64,000 nucleotides of DNA, from positions 810,001 to 874,000 of the forward strand of contig NC_090169.1 of assembly GCF_017916325.1 (NCBI RefSeq). The letters run 5' to 3'. The notes beneath the pieces are model-generated. The model searched no databases. It was not told the origin of the DNA and saw only the letters and a program-made list of their open reading frames with translations. The stretch comes from Leishmania martiniquensis (lineage: Eukaryota; Euglenozoa; Kinetoplastea; Trypanosomatida; Trypanosomatidae). Shown here in pieces: positions 51,780 to 62,308 of the stretch. The position numbers were made by a program, and so were the translations under genes. Positions within the stretch are counted from its first letter, which is position 1. Every line of letters begins with the position of its first letter.

Positions 51780-54700
51780 GACCACAGCCGCCGGTAACGC
51801 TTCAAAAAAAAACGCACGGGATAAAGGATGCACAAGCACGTCTTCCACCCACAGAGATATCTGCAGACCAACCTAATCCGCCGATGAAGCGCTCCGCTGC
51901 GCACAGAGCAACCGTGAGGGGAAGGAACAGCAAATATATATATATATATATGTATATGCGTGTGTGTGTGCGTGCACACACACAGTCCCAACGTGAAGAG
52001 GTGAAAAAAGAGCGATGCTCGAGACCTATTGAAATACGTTTAAGGCGGAGAGGGGAGGTGAAAGGAGTGACTGACTCGGCGCCCTTGAGCACAAGCAGGA
52101 GGGTCGGAAGAAGATATGGAACCCTTCACGGCAACAGCACGCGACAGGGGGAGGCGGAGGGCAAACGGACTCGGCAAACGGCAAAGGGGAATTCGAAAGC
52201 GCTACTCTCCTCTCCTCTCCCCCTCACACACACACAAACACACACAGAGTCTAAAAACAAGCAAAAATGAACTACAACAAAGAAATAAAATAAATAAAAA
52301 GAGGGCTGCGCAGATCGACGGGTGAGGGTGCACGTTCAGCGTGACTAGCGTAGTAACGATGCCGAGCAAGCAAGAGGAAGAGGAGAGGGAGGCGAAAGGA
52401 AGTGATGGAGCAGCGACAGCGGAGGTGCTGTACTGTTTCTGTAGTGTGAGGAGGAAGAGTGTCAGCGAATTACACCTATATGGGGTACCTGCCTGTACGT
52501 ATGCGTGTTCTTTCGGTTACTTGCGTGTGTTGATGGAGAATGAGGGGAGGGGGTGAAAGGGAAAGAAGGGTCGGCAGGATTGCCTTCGCTGTATCGGCGT
52601 ATCCTCGCCGAAATCGCAGAGAAGGGCGCACGACTCTGATGAAGGAGCAACGGTCGTCGTCTACTTCGATTGTCCCTCCGCCGACGGTCGGCGAGGCAAA
52701 TGTGAAGAGACAAAGCGCCTCTGGGCCCGCCCTCTCCGAAAAATAATGGTAAGAAAAGTAGTCAAGCGCAAAGAGGTGGAGACTGGCGATGAGGAGACTC
52801 GAAACCTCCCTGCGCGTGCACAGCACATACGAAACTCACTGAGTAAAAAAAAATAAGAAAAAAAAAGCAGGCCAATCAGGAAGATGAAGGAAAGCGAGCG
52901 CGGACAGGATTGGAAGAGGATGAATGAACGGGGGAGTGCGTGTGGAGCGTCAAGGCTGAGGTGTAGTTTAGCGAATAATTCCGCTGCAGACTCAAAGAGT
53001 GTGGTCCACTCTGACATCTGTGGAGTGCCGCGCTTCTGCGCCCCGTTGTTGCACGAGCGGTTTCACAAAGCGGATCCTTGCATAGAAGACGACACCAATC
53101 TCTGAGAAAGGTTTCCCTTTTGCCTCACTGCCTCCGCGGAGTTCGGGTCTGCAGGCGCTGCGCAAAGTCACACGCAGCCTTCACCTTCTTCGGTATTTTT
53201 TTTCCTCTCCATGGAAACTGCCGGTGCCTCGTTCCTCTCTCTCTCTTCCTTTCTTTCTCTGGTAGTCGCAATCTGTCGCTCCCTCAGCTCCTCCGCGCGC
53301 TGGTAATCACAGCCAGCAAGAGAGCCATTGATGAAGCGAGAGAGAAAACAGGTGGCCAAGCGAATGTAGTTTCGAATGAAACGGTAACAAACGAACTTCA
53401 CAGCGAAACCAGCAGCGATGATGCAGTGAGCAATGCTCGCGAGGGCGGATAGTCCTGCGGCGAGCAGCAGTCGCAACAACGCTGACAAGCACCCCACAGT
53501 TCAGAGGGACAATGTGCAATACAGAGAAAAAGACAAGGAGAGCGGAGAGGTGCGTAACAAAGGAGGAGAAAAAAACGAGATGAAGATACACCCACCTTTT
53601 GTCGACCACGCTGCTCACGCCGCCTCCCCTTCCTCGTCAGAGCCTTCCCCTGTGAAGCAGCAGCGACAGAAGTAAAGAAAGAAAAAAGGGGCGAAGGCAG
53701 ACACGCACAGCGCCGCCACCGCGCGCTCTCATCTTCGTTTTGCACGGGTATGTTGCGCCAAAAATGCGACTGTTATCAATGAATAGAGAGAGAGAAGGGA
53801 GAGAAGCGAGTGGATGGAGCAATGAGCAGCAAAAAAGTTGCATCAACCCCTTCCATCGCACACGCAGGAAACCACGCAAGGAAAAAGGGAGACGGGCGCA
53901 GTGATGTCCCCTATGGTGAGTCCTTCGACTTTACCCCACCTTTTCAGACCTTTGGCGCTTTGGCTGATGCTGCTGTTTCGGCCTCAGGGATGCTCCTCCG
54001 CTTGCATGTACCCACGTGCGCTTTCCTTGCTCTTCTCTCCTCTTCTCTCCCCTCCATTCGCTGATGTGCGCTTTTTGTGTTTCCAAAGTGTCATCATCAT
54101 CCAAGAAGGGTGCGTAGGAGCGGGAAGTGGGCGCGCGAGAGAGAGACACCAAATGTTTTACTTCGTCCCTCACACACGCACACACACACGGAGCCCTTTG
54201 GGGGAGTACCCTTAGCAGAAAGGAGGAGGACGACGACTAGGGAGCGTGGATAGATGAGTGCGAAAGCAGCAGTGGTACGCTCATCGACCTTTGGAGGGTG
54301 CCGGTGATGCGGCCGTGTAGCGTTGCGTCTGCTAACCGAAAGCGTGGCGAATCTCACCGGAAGCAGTCCTGAACCCCGCTCTCTGTGGTGACTGTGGTCC
54401 TTTGACGGCTTTCCTTTCGGCCACATGGAGTGAGAGAGAAAAGACGCGCGGAGGTGGTGTGGATGGGGAGCAAGGGAAGGGGTTGCAGGGCGCAGCACAG
54501 TGTATATTCAAGAGAAAAAACGAGGAGGAAGAAAAGGAAAGCAGAGACTGCGAAGCACAGGGGGGGGAGAGGCACATTCTTCCACGCCTATACGTGTCGT
54601 GAAAGGCCCTACGCTAGGAGCAGAATACACGAAGCCTAACATCACGACACTGATGCTCTCTCAGTGTGGCGGACTGCAATCACTCTCCTAAGCACAGGCA

Positions 54701-55576
54701 CACAAGAATCTCAATGTGCTCCTGCTAACAGGATTTAAAGCACACTTTTCCCCGCGCCACACAATAGAGGGACTTCAACTTCCGTTCCTATGTCTCTTTC
54801 GCCTTGGCCATATTCCTGCACGTCTGCTGCGCCTCCTTGGTGTGCCTCTGACGTCTTGAACAAAGGAAGTACGATACCAACAGAGAGAGAGACACTGTTC
54901 AGTGGCACCGCCAGAGGCAAACCTACACAGAGGGAGAGACATAAAGAGGAGAGTGAGAATGAGAGAGAGAGCAAAAAGGAGACGTCTCTTCGACAGGAAG
55001 CTGTGCGAATCGGCAGTCACGCATGCACCGCGAAGCAAAGAAAAATATGTAATGCTCACCAATAAAGAGGAAGTTACGGGCAAGAACACCGGCAACTACT
55101 ACCCTTTCCCCACCATATCCCACCCTCCCCTCTCTCTATCTCGGCGACGAGCAAAAAGTTTCGATCCTCGCAGCACGCGAGCGGCGTGGAGGATAAGCGG
55201 CCGTTCGTCGCCCAGTGCCCCATGTGCAGGAATCAAACTTGGAGAGAGACTAAACAGACTCAAGTAAGACGAGGGCAGGCGAATTAGCCACCGTGGGCAC
55301 CTTCACCCGATACACCCCTTCTCCTCTTCCTCTCTACTGGCTTTGCGTCACGACAAGCAAGCACAGCTGCGCCGTTCTGGCCATCCGCCGACCCGTGAGC
55401 CATGCGTGCGTCTCTCGCTCTGTGGGTGCAGGGTATCGGCATTTTCGCTCTCTTCGAGCTCAATCGGTGCGAAAAAAAAAAACAGAAAAAAAGAAAGCGG
55501 CTGCCGAGCGCACATCAGCCCAAGCCCCGGCAGAGTGGATACCGGCGCCAACGAGCCATAGGCGCTCGCGCCTCAC
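51780..55576. other. 3.8-kb gene-poor region, probable 3' UTR of the kelch gene and 5' UTR of the GH65 gene
   Basis: Contains an AT microsatellite (about 51933-51957), A-rich and GA-rich runs on the plus strand (52240-52310, 52840-52870, 54420-54570, 55470-55500) and short CA runs near 52226-52246 and 54170-54190. Frames on the minus strand (for example 53168-53497 and 54097-54498) have no domain. On the minus strand, a pyrimidine-rich run near 51930-51905 followed by AG at 51898-51897 is a possible trans-splice site for the GH65 gene. Confidence 0.6.
51933..51957. repeat. AT microsatellite
   Basis: Near-perfect (AT)n of about ten units followed by TG repeats, about 150 bases upstream of the GH65 start codon, likely at or near its trans-splicing region. 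Confidence 0.85.
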
Positions 55577-58500
55577 TCACTTGGCGGGCTTTGACCGCAA
55601 CCGCTCACGGGCCTCTATCAGCTGCAGCTCTCCAGGGGTGTAGAAACGGTGCTTGCCGCCCTCCTTGCGAACGACCGGTCGAACTGTGTGTGACTTCAGA
55701 GACTGCGAGGCCGTCGATGACAGGTAGTGTCCCGATGCCTGATGATCTCTGGTGCGGCGCCGCGCTGACGAGGAGCGCGCGCGTGGTGCTGACGATGCGG
55801 AAGTGACACCGGCATGGCCGCGCATAGGTGGGACCACCAGCTCCGCATTCATACGCGGGGACCTCAGCACCGTGCCAACGGGCGGTGACACGCCCACCGC
55901 ACCACTTGGACGGGCGGAGATGTAGGGAGGGCCACACGCCGCCGTCTCAGCAGACGTCATCCGTGTCTCTAGGCGCCGACCAAAGTAGAAGTAGTCCTCA
56001 TCCACGTCCGCCCATGCGTGCCGCGCGTCACCATCGCTCCACCGCAGATTTTCCTGGGTACCGGCGGTCCCTAGCAGCGCGTCTGGCTCCACACGAGAGA
56101 GGTACTCCGCATTTACCACGAAATTGCCGCTCGTGATACTCGTAGCTGACTCTCGAGTGACCGGATCTCTGCTGTCGCAGCTGCTGGGCATTCCACTACC
56201 GCAGCTACCGTCGCCCAGCCGGCTATGGGAAGGGTGGCGCAGCTGCGTAAGAGCTGCAATAGTAGATCGCCTGCGAGGCGGGGGCGTCGGCGTGGGAAGC
56301 GCCCCAGGCTCGTCTGTACTCATGTCACTCACTCCCGCCGGCATTACCACCTTTGGCGCGACGCTCAGCGCAACAATAGGTGCCGGCATGTTGACAGGCA
56401 CACTGCTACTGGTCCCCATTGGGCTGGCTGCAGGTGCCCAGGGACCCGCTATAGTCGGGGAAACTACGCTGTCGCACACCAGGCTGGGAGGTTTAAAATT
56501 CGGCGTAGTACGTGCGTTTGGATAAACTGGGCGAACCTCCACAACGGATGACGCGGCCGCACATCTGGAGGTGGCGGCCGTAGGAGCCACATCTCGAAGG
56601 AGTGCCTCATTCGACACCAGAGGCACACCCGCTGCACCCTTCTCGGTAGGACGAGAGACTGACGTAGGCCACCAGTCACCAGTTTCCCCATCGCAGTCGG
56701 TAGAAGGCGGAGGAAGCGGCAAAAGCCTCAGCACATCTTTCACGCCATCGTCGGCGGCGGTGTATGGCGCCCCCGATGCGGAGTCGTCGCCGTTGCGAGA
56801 AGAACGCCTCTCGCTTCTCTCTACGGCGGAAAAGGACGCCGGCGGAAGGACCACGGCTTTGGGTCCCGTCCCCACTGTTGCCGCCGACGCGAGTGATTTC
56901 GACGGCGAGATGCCCTTTGCTGACCCACTGCGCGACCTTGCTCCCCCTGTCACCGTCTTGCTCCTTGACCGTCGTGGCGGCGGCCCCACCGAGACGGGGA
57001 CAGGGCGGGTGCGAGGCGGTCTCGCACCCGCCTTCGTGAGGAGGCTGGCCGTGATACACTGCGCCACGCCCGCCACCAGTGCGCTGAGACGCTTGAACAA
57101 CTCCTCCACCCTCACATCCTGTGGCGCGCCAGCGAGGTCTCTACCGTCCCACGTGTTCACGCGTATCTGGGCAACCTTATCCTGGAGCTTCAGCAAGGAC
57201 GCTTTCGCTGCAAGAATAGGGCGTAACGCGCTCAGGCATACTGCACGCCTCTGGGCTACAGAAGCCGCTGCCGGCGCGCCCGAGGTGGTCTTTGCGCTGC
57301 GGCTCCCATGTGAAGCATTGGCTGCGGCATCGCGCGAAAACCGCACTGCTGGGGTGGGGTGGAGCTGCCGCACGCTTGCCGGCGCTGCATCAACTTTTAG
57401 CGCCAAAGGCGCTGTCACAGGCTGCTGCAGTTGCGCAGAGCCCCGCAACGGCTGCGGCGCCGACGGGTCGTGCTTCGCGGCGGCAGCTGCCGGCGCAGAT
57501 GACCACCGAAGGGAAGGAGACGACCGTGACGATCCGGAGGACGAAGAGGAGCTCGTTCGCGATGGAGATGATTGAGTATCCAACGCAACAGCAGTGGTCA
57601 TCGCCGCTGCTCCCCTAAAGGATGCTTCAGCTGTGGGGGCGGGCAGTTGAGGTGTCGGAATGGCATCGTTAACGGCACCGGCGCCCTGTGCCGTCTGCGA
57701 GGGCACGGGCATTGAAGGGCTTCTCTTGGAAGGCAGCGGTGCATTTACCGAGAGCGTCGGTGGCATCTCTGCAGTCGCCTGGACAATCGCTGTGCGGAAG
57801 CCTACGGCTGCCTTGCGCACCCCCTCAGCGAGCCTTGCCATCGTCCTTCGAAGCTCGTTGGAGTGCTGAATCGTGACATCGCGCGGTCTAGCCACTCCGG
57901 CTTCACCATCCGTGGGCGCGGGGGCTTCCGCCTGAGAAGGACTGGGAGCGGCACCAACAACGAGGTCCGCGAGCGGGACGCCGGTGGGCAAAAGAACCGG
58001 TGGCGCTATCTGCGGCGGTGGAATCGTGGCAGCTGGCACCACATGAGGCGCCTGCAGCGGAGGCTGGGCGCCGGCTATCCGGCAAGGTGCTTGTGGCGGT
58101 AGAGATGCTACGCCGCTGACTACCGCGCCCTCTTCGCAGCAGCGGCGCAGCTGGCCGGCACACTTCTCCACTCTGCTTGCCCGCCTTAGCAAGTCGTTGA
58201 CCTCCAGGTCTATGATGTACACAACAGCCTTACTCTCATCAGGGTGGTAGCCGCCACCAAGCGAGCGACTGCGGGCGGTGCGGCCTCTCATCACAACCGG
58301 CGGTGCATCACCGCGGCGCGCCGCAGTCGACAACGCGCGCCTCTTACTGCGGGCTTGTTGTGCCGTGGATGCCCTCTGCCCAGGAGTGGCCACAGCCGCT
58401 CTAGCACGTTGTTGCTCTTGCCGCTTCTCATCTCGTGCCGCCTTCACACCCCATATCTTATCGTGCTGGTTCTTCTCCACAACCTGCGTGAGTAGCCGCA

Positions 58501-61294
58501 TCACTTCTTTGTGCCTGTCCACGCCCTTCATGAGAGATTCCACTCGACGTGTGATGTACTTGTTGAGGACGCCGTTGATGGCGCGCGATACGGAGTGGAC
58601 GGCGTTCTGCATACCGTCCACTGCCTTGAGGAACCCCTCTTTTTCTGGCCACTCGACTGTTCGCAGCGCTTTGTTGAGTCGCCGCATGCGTGACAGGTGT
58701 TGATTGATGCTCTCGATCAGATGCTTCACGACAACGCGACGGAACGGCTTTGCGGCCGAGTAGTCCTCAAACTTCTGCCCAGCACGTGTACGGTGCGTCT
58801 TCGACTTGACGGCGGTGACGCCAGGTGCGGAGCCCTTCATCGAGCGCATCACATCCCGCATCTGCCGGCTCTCGGAGATGCACTCCTCAATAAGGTGTAC
58901 GCGCTCTTCGCGGTCCGGTATGTTGCTCGGTAGCGTGCCCATCTTGTAGCTTTCGGCGAAGGCCACGCAGCACTCCTCGCTCCGATGAATGAGCAATTCT
59001 ATCTCGTCAGGAGTGAGGTACAACGTCGGCCCCATGTCCTCTTGCTCCTGCAGCGTCGTCTTGCGGATGATCTCCGTCGTCGCTGAGTCCTTCTTTTTCA
59101 CGAAGTCCTCCTGCCGGCGTACGAACGCCTTGAAGTGCTCCGGCAACTCGCCGGGGTCAACCTCGACGCCGAGGGCATTCACCACCTGCTCGTCCTTGGC
59201 CCTCTTGGCGCGATGCCGCTTCTCTGGGAACGTCAAAACGAGGCCGTCATCGAACGGAGCAAATCTCTTCCAAAGTCCACTGCACGCCGCCGCAGACGCC
59301 GCGCGCCCTACAGCCTTGTCAGAGGAGCGATGGTGGCCCGCGTCGGCGTCGCTGCCCGCCGTGTCGTCAGTGTCGCTCTCGTCCTCACTAGACGACACTG
59401 CACGCCTCTTCGCGGATGCAGAACGATTGCCGGCCGACGGCGACCGAGGGAGGTGTCGCGCCGGCTTCGTCAGTCCGCCAAAGAGAAGAAACGAATGACC
59501 GTCGCCGCACGGGGCGCACTGGGTGAAGGCAAGCGGCGGCAGGGGCGGGCGGACGCGCACCTCGGCGCGCCACATATGTTCCTCGTGCAGGGTTGGCAGT
59601 AGGTTCAGCTCCATCACTGTCGCCACTGGCGATGCTGCGGTGCCGACTTCATCAAGGGAGGACTCAAAGCCGCCTGTTACGAGCATGCGGCAGCCGATAA
59701 CGCAGCACTCGTGCCCGGCGCGGCCGACTACCGCGCTGCGGCAGCGCAGCTGCTCCCATCGCTCGTTCATCATGTCGAACGCCCAGCAGTCCCCAAGCAC
59801 CTCATTGCTTGCGTCGTAGCCGCCGTACACGATCATGTACGGGCCGTGCCGCACTGCCGTGTGCAGAAAGCGCGGCTTCGGGCCTGCCGCCTCGTCTGCA
59901 TCTAGGTCGTCACCCTCCTCTTCCTCCTCCGCTTCCTCGCCCGGCGCCACACGACGCCGGCCTCGGCAAGCGCTCGTTTGGATGAGGCGTGCCGCGTACG
60001 TTTCCAGGTTGATAGCAAGCAGCTGCCCAGACACGCGCAGATTCTCTGTCAGCCCGCCAAAGACATACAGCACGTTGCCGAAGTGCACAGCTGTGTGAAA
60101 CGCCAGTGGAAACTGAACGGCGGGCTGAATGGCACGCCACGTATGATCACTCAGGTTCATGTCAAAAAGCAGAGATACGAACCCGATCGAAGCGGGCGCT
60201 GACGCAGGGGGCAGCGGTGCCGCGGTGCCGCCGAGGCGCGCGGGCGCAGTCACCGCCTGCCCGGCACGGCGATGCAGGAGCGGGCACAGAAGTCGATAAC
60301 GCGGCGCACGCAGAGGATCGGTGGCCCACTCTTGCCGCGTTTTCTTTGATATTACCGCGCCACCGGGGCCGATGCCGCCCACCACCACGAGTCGGTCCAA
60401 CGACTCAGCCACCGTCATGGTGTGGCCGTAGTGGCCTGCTGGCACGAGCTGTCGCCCTTCAATTCGGCGCCAGTTCCCCGTAAGGACAGAGAACTCGTAC
60501 AGCTCCTGCTCCACGCTGCGCGCGCCGAAGGAAACGCCGCCATAGACGAGCAGCCGCTGGCCGCGGTCTTTGCGGCTCAAATACGATGCCGCCGCGTGAA
60601 AGGCGAGGGCAGTGGGGCGGAAACGCCTGAAGTCCAGCGCTGGCATGTAGGAGACGTAGCGAAGAACTTTGTAGTTGTACCGACGCGCATCTTTTGCTGA
60701 TACTAGGGAGGCCCAGACCTCTCGCCGAGAGGCACCTAGTGGCAGCTCGCTTTCGGGTGCCGTGTCGGCCGAAACGGACTTGCCTGCGGATTCCCGCCGT
60801 TGAGAAAACCGCTTTAATGGTGTGGCAGCACTGCGTGCCTCGTTGGTGTGCCGTGAGAGAATGCGACTTTCGCCATTGCCCTGATCCCGCGTAGCGCCCT
60901 GCACCTCAGCTGCGGTGCGCATTACATCCATCTGCTCGCGGCGCAGCGCGTCGAGGACGTCGTACCAGCCACCAGCCGCTCGCGTGCCCGGGGGCGGGGC
61001 AGCGGCAGCTTGACCTCGCGCATATACGCCCTCGGCAGACATCTCTGACCCCTCTTCGTCATCAGCAGAGTCGTCTGGCGCGCTGTCCACGTCGTCGTCG
61101 CTGTAGTTCTCCTCAGCGTTCAATTCTTCGAGCCGCAGGGCAATGCCATTACCGATATCCACCGTGTGGTTCTGCTGCTGCAAGAGCTCCTCGATACGGA
61201 TGGGGCGCTGCGCGATGGGGCTGCCGCCTGCGCTCACAAGCTCCACCTGCACAGCATCACTGCGCTGTGGTTGGGGCAAAGTCGTGTGACTCAT
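55577..61294 (-). CDS. Kelch-repeat protein with long disordered C-terminal half (1905 aa)
   Basis: Probable scaffold or adaptor. The N-terminal 200 residues are acidic and low-complexity. About five or six kelch repeats span residues 225-610, each with the YGG/FGG turn and a following W or hydrophobic position (LLVYGGVSFG, YVFGGLTEN, MIVYGGYDASNEVLGDCWAF, MLVTGGFESS, FLLFGGLTKP), consistent with one beta-propeller. Acidic and Ser-rich insertions interrupt the blades. A charged helical region follows (about 745-1000; EEMISESRQMRDVM-type heptads and several Arg/Lys-rich helices). The remainder is Ser/Ala/Pro-rich and probably disordered. No catalytic motif, membrane segment or BTB/F-box domain was found, so a substrate-adaptor role in ubiquitination is not supported. 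The frame extends upstream to GTG at 61312; the first ATG is at 61294. Kelch assignment is firm, function unknown. Confidence 0.88.
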   Translation of the reverse strand: MSHTTLPQPQRSDAVQVELVSAGGSPIAQRPIRIEELLQQQNHTVDIGNGIALRLEELNAEENYSDDDVDSAPDDSADDEEGSEMSAEGVYARGQAAAAPPPGTRAAGGWYDVLDALRREQMDVMRTAAEVQGATRDQGNGESRILSRHTNEARSAATPLKRFSQRRESAGKSVSADTAPESELPLGASRREVWASLVSAKDARRYNYKVLRYVSYMPALDFRRFRPTALAFHAAASYLSRKDRGQRLLVYGGVSFGARSVEQELYEFSVLTGNWRRIEGRQLVPAGHYGHTMTVAESLDRLVVVGGIGPGGAVISKKTRQEWATDPLRAPRYRLLCPLLHRRAGQAVTAPARLGGTAAPLPPASAPASIGFVSLLFDMNLSDHTWRAIQPAVQFPLAFHTAVHFGNVLYVFGGLTENLRVSGQLLAINLETYAARLIQTSACRGRRRVAPGEEAEEEEEGDDLDADEAAGPKPRFLHTAVRHGPYMIVYGGYDASNEVLGDCWAFDMMNERWEQLRCRSAVVGRAGHECCVIGCRMLVTGGFESSLDEVGTAASPVATVMELNLLPTLHEEHMWRAEVRVRPPLPPLAFTQCAPCGDGHSFLLFGGLTKPARHLPRSPSAGNRSASAKRRAVSSSEDESDTDDTAGSDADAGHHRSSDKAVGRAASAAACSGLWKRFAPFDDGLVLTFPEKRHRAKRAKDEQVVNALGVEVDPGELPEHFKAFVRRQEDFVKKKDSATTEIIRKTTLQEQEDMGPTLYLTPDEIELLIHRSEECCVAFAESYKMGTLPSNIPDREERVHLIEECISESRQMRDVMRSMKGSAPGVTAVKSKTHRTRAGQKFEDYSAAKPFRRVVVKHLIESINQHLSRMRRLNKALRTVEWPEKEGFLKAVDGMQNAVHSVSRAINGVLNKYITRRVESLMKGVDRHKEVMRLLTQVVEKNQHDKIWGVKAARDEKRQEQQRARAAVATPGQRASTAQQARSKRRALSTAARRGDAPPVVMRGRTARSRSLGGGYHPDESKAVVYIIDLEVNDLLRRASRVEKCAGQLRRCCEEGAVVSGVASLPPQAPCRIAGAQPPLQAPHVVPAATIPPPQIAPPVLLPTGVPLADLVVGAAPSPSQAEAPAPTDGEAGVARPRDVTIQHSNELRRTMARLAEGVRKAAVGFRTAIVQATAEMPPTLSVNAPLPSKRSPSMPVPSQTAQGAGAVNDAIPTPQLPAPTAEASFRGAAAMTTAVALDTQSSPSRTSSSSSSGSSRSSPSLRWSSAPAAAAAKHDPSAPQPLRGSAQLQQPVTAPLALKVDAAPASVRQLHPTPAVRFSRDAAANASHGSRSAKTTSGAPAAASVAQRRAVCLSALRPILAAKASLLKLQDKVAQIRVNTWDGRDLAGAPQDVRVEELFKRLSALVAGVAQCITASLLTKAGARPPRTRPVPVSVGPPPRRSRSKTVTGGARSRSGSAKGISPSKSLASAATVGTGPKAVVLPPASFSAVERSERRSSRNGDDSASGAPYTAADDGVKDVLRLLPLPPPSTDCDGETGDWWPTSVSRPTEKGAAGVPLVSNEALLRDVAPTAATSRCAAASSVVEVRPVYPNARTTPNFKPPSLVCDSVVSPTIAGPWAPAASPMGTSSSVPVNMPAPIVALSVAPKVVMPAGVSDMSTDEPGALPTPTPPPRRRSTIAALTQLRHPSHSRLGDGSCGSGMPSSCDSRDPVTRESATSITSGNFVVNAEYLSRVEPDALLGTAGTQENLRWSDGDARHAWADVDEDYFYFGRRLETRMTSAETAACGPPYISARPSGAVGVSPPVGTVLRSPRMNAELVVPPMRGHAGVTSASSAPRARSSSARRRTRDHQASGHYLSSTASQSLKSHTVRPVVRKEGGKHRFYTPGELQLIEARERLRSKPAK

Positions 61295-62308
61295 AACAGC
61301 GGGCTGAGACACAGATCAACAACAAGAGCGCGTATTTTTCTCCTCAGAGACGTCTATGTGAAAACGTTGTATGTCTATTTCGTGTGCTGACACCCCTCTT
61401 CGCCTCTCCCTCTCTGTTCCGCTGTGGGTGTATATTACGATGTGCCCCTGTGACTATGGCGGAGCAAAAAGGAGATGGTGATGCGCGCGTGTGTGCAACA
61501 AAACCAAAAACAACGGGAGAAGGGCGAAGTTTCTCCTTCCAGCAATGCGCTTCTTCGAGGTGCCCTGTACGTCCCAGCCAAGACGCTGGCCTCTTCGTTC
61601 GCTTCGGGTGAGAAGAGGGGAGCCGTGGCGTCGCGTCGCGGTCCTCTCTCTTTCACTCACTCACTCGTCTCCTGTATCGCGTGCAAACAAGGAGCATGTA
61701 TGTATATATATGTATATATATATACATATGATTCTCTCTCCAGGCCGAAACGGCTGCATTGACGTGGCGGAAAGTATGAAGAAAAGAGGAGGGGCAGGGC
61801 AGAGGGGGAGGAAGTCCATAAAGCCGCAAAGGCCACCAGATGACGCGGCGGAGTCGGGGCGGGCACGCACGTGGTCGAGCAGCTGAGCATACGTGAAAGA
61901 GTGAGCGAGGGGGAGAAGATGAAGTTGACAGCATCTGCTTCTCCTCCCTATACCTCCTCGCCTCTCTCATATGAGTGACGTTAGGACGGTAGTGTTGGAG
62001 CGGCACAAATCTGAGTTGACGGCGCCCTTGTGAAGCATGCACGCCAGCGGAGAGAGAGGTTGCTAACAAAAGAGAGAGCGTGCTGGGATGCCCTTTTTAT
62101 CTGTTTATGCGCCCGTCATGTTTACGGAAGCGGCCGACACCCTCGATACAAACGCTGCGGGAAAAAAAACACGGATGGTGTAGCGTGCGCGATCTGTGTC
62201 CCCGTCTTTCTCTTTCCCCCTTGCAGCCACGAAGCCCGCCACTGGTGAGGCAAAACGATGGCGAAGGCACGGCACGCCCTTGGGCCTGCCCCATCACGGG
62301 TATGTGTC
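61295..62308. other. Intergenic region between the DEAH helicase and the kelch gene
   Basis: About 1 kb. It contains a palindromic AT/TG microsatellite at about 61698-61730 and a poly-A run near 62160-62170. Several frames encode hydrophobic peptides through the AT repeat and are not called. The part nearest 62308 is probably the helicase 3' UTR. Confidence 0.6.
61698..61730. repeat. Palindromic AT/TG microsatellite
   Basis: Runs of (TA)n flanked by TG and CA ends, so the stretch reads nearly the same on both strands and could form a hairpin. It lies about 400 bases upstream of the kelch start codon. Confidence 0.8.

Noticed and set aside
56571..57575. 334-residue plus-strand frame inside the kelch gene
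   Set aside because: Shadow frame of the GC-rich, Ser/Ala/Pro-coding minus strand; the kelch protein explains this DNA.
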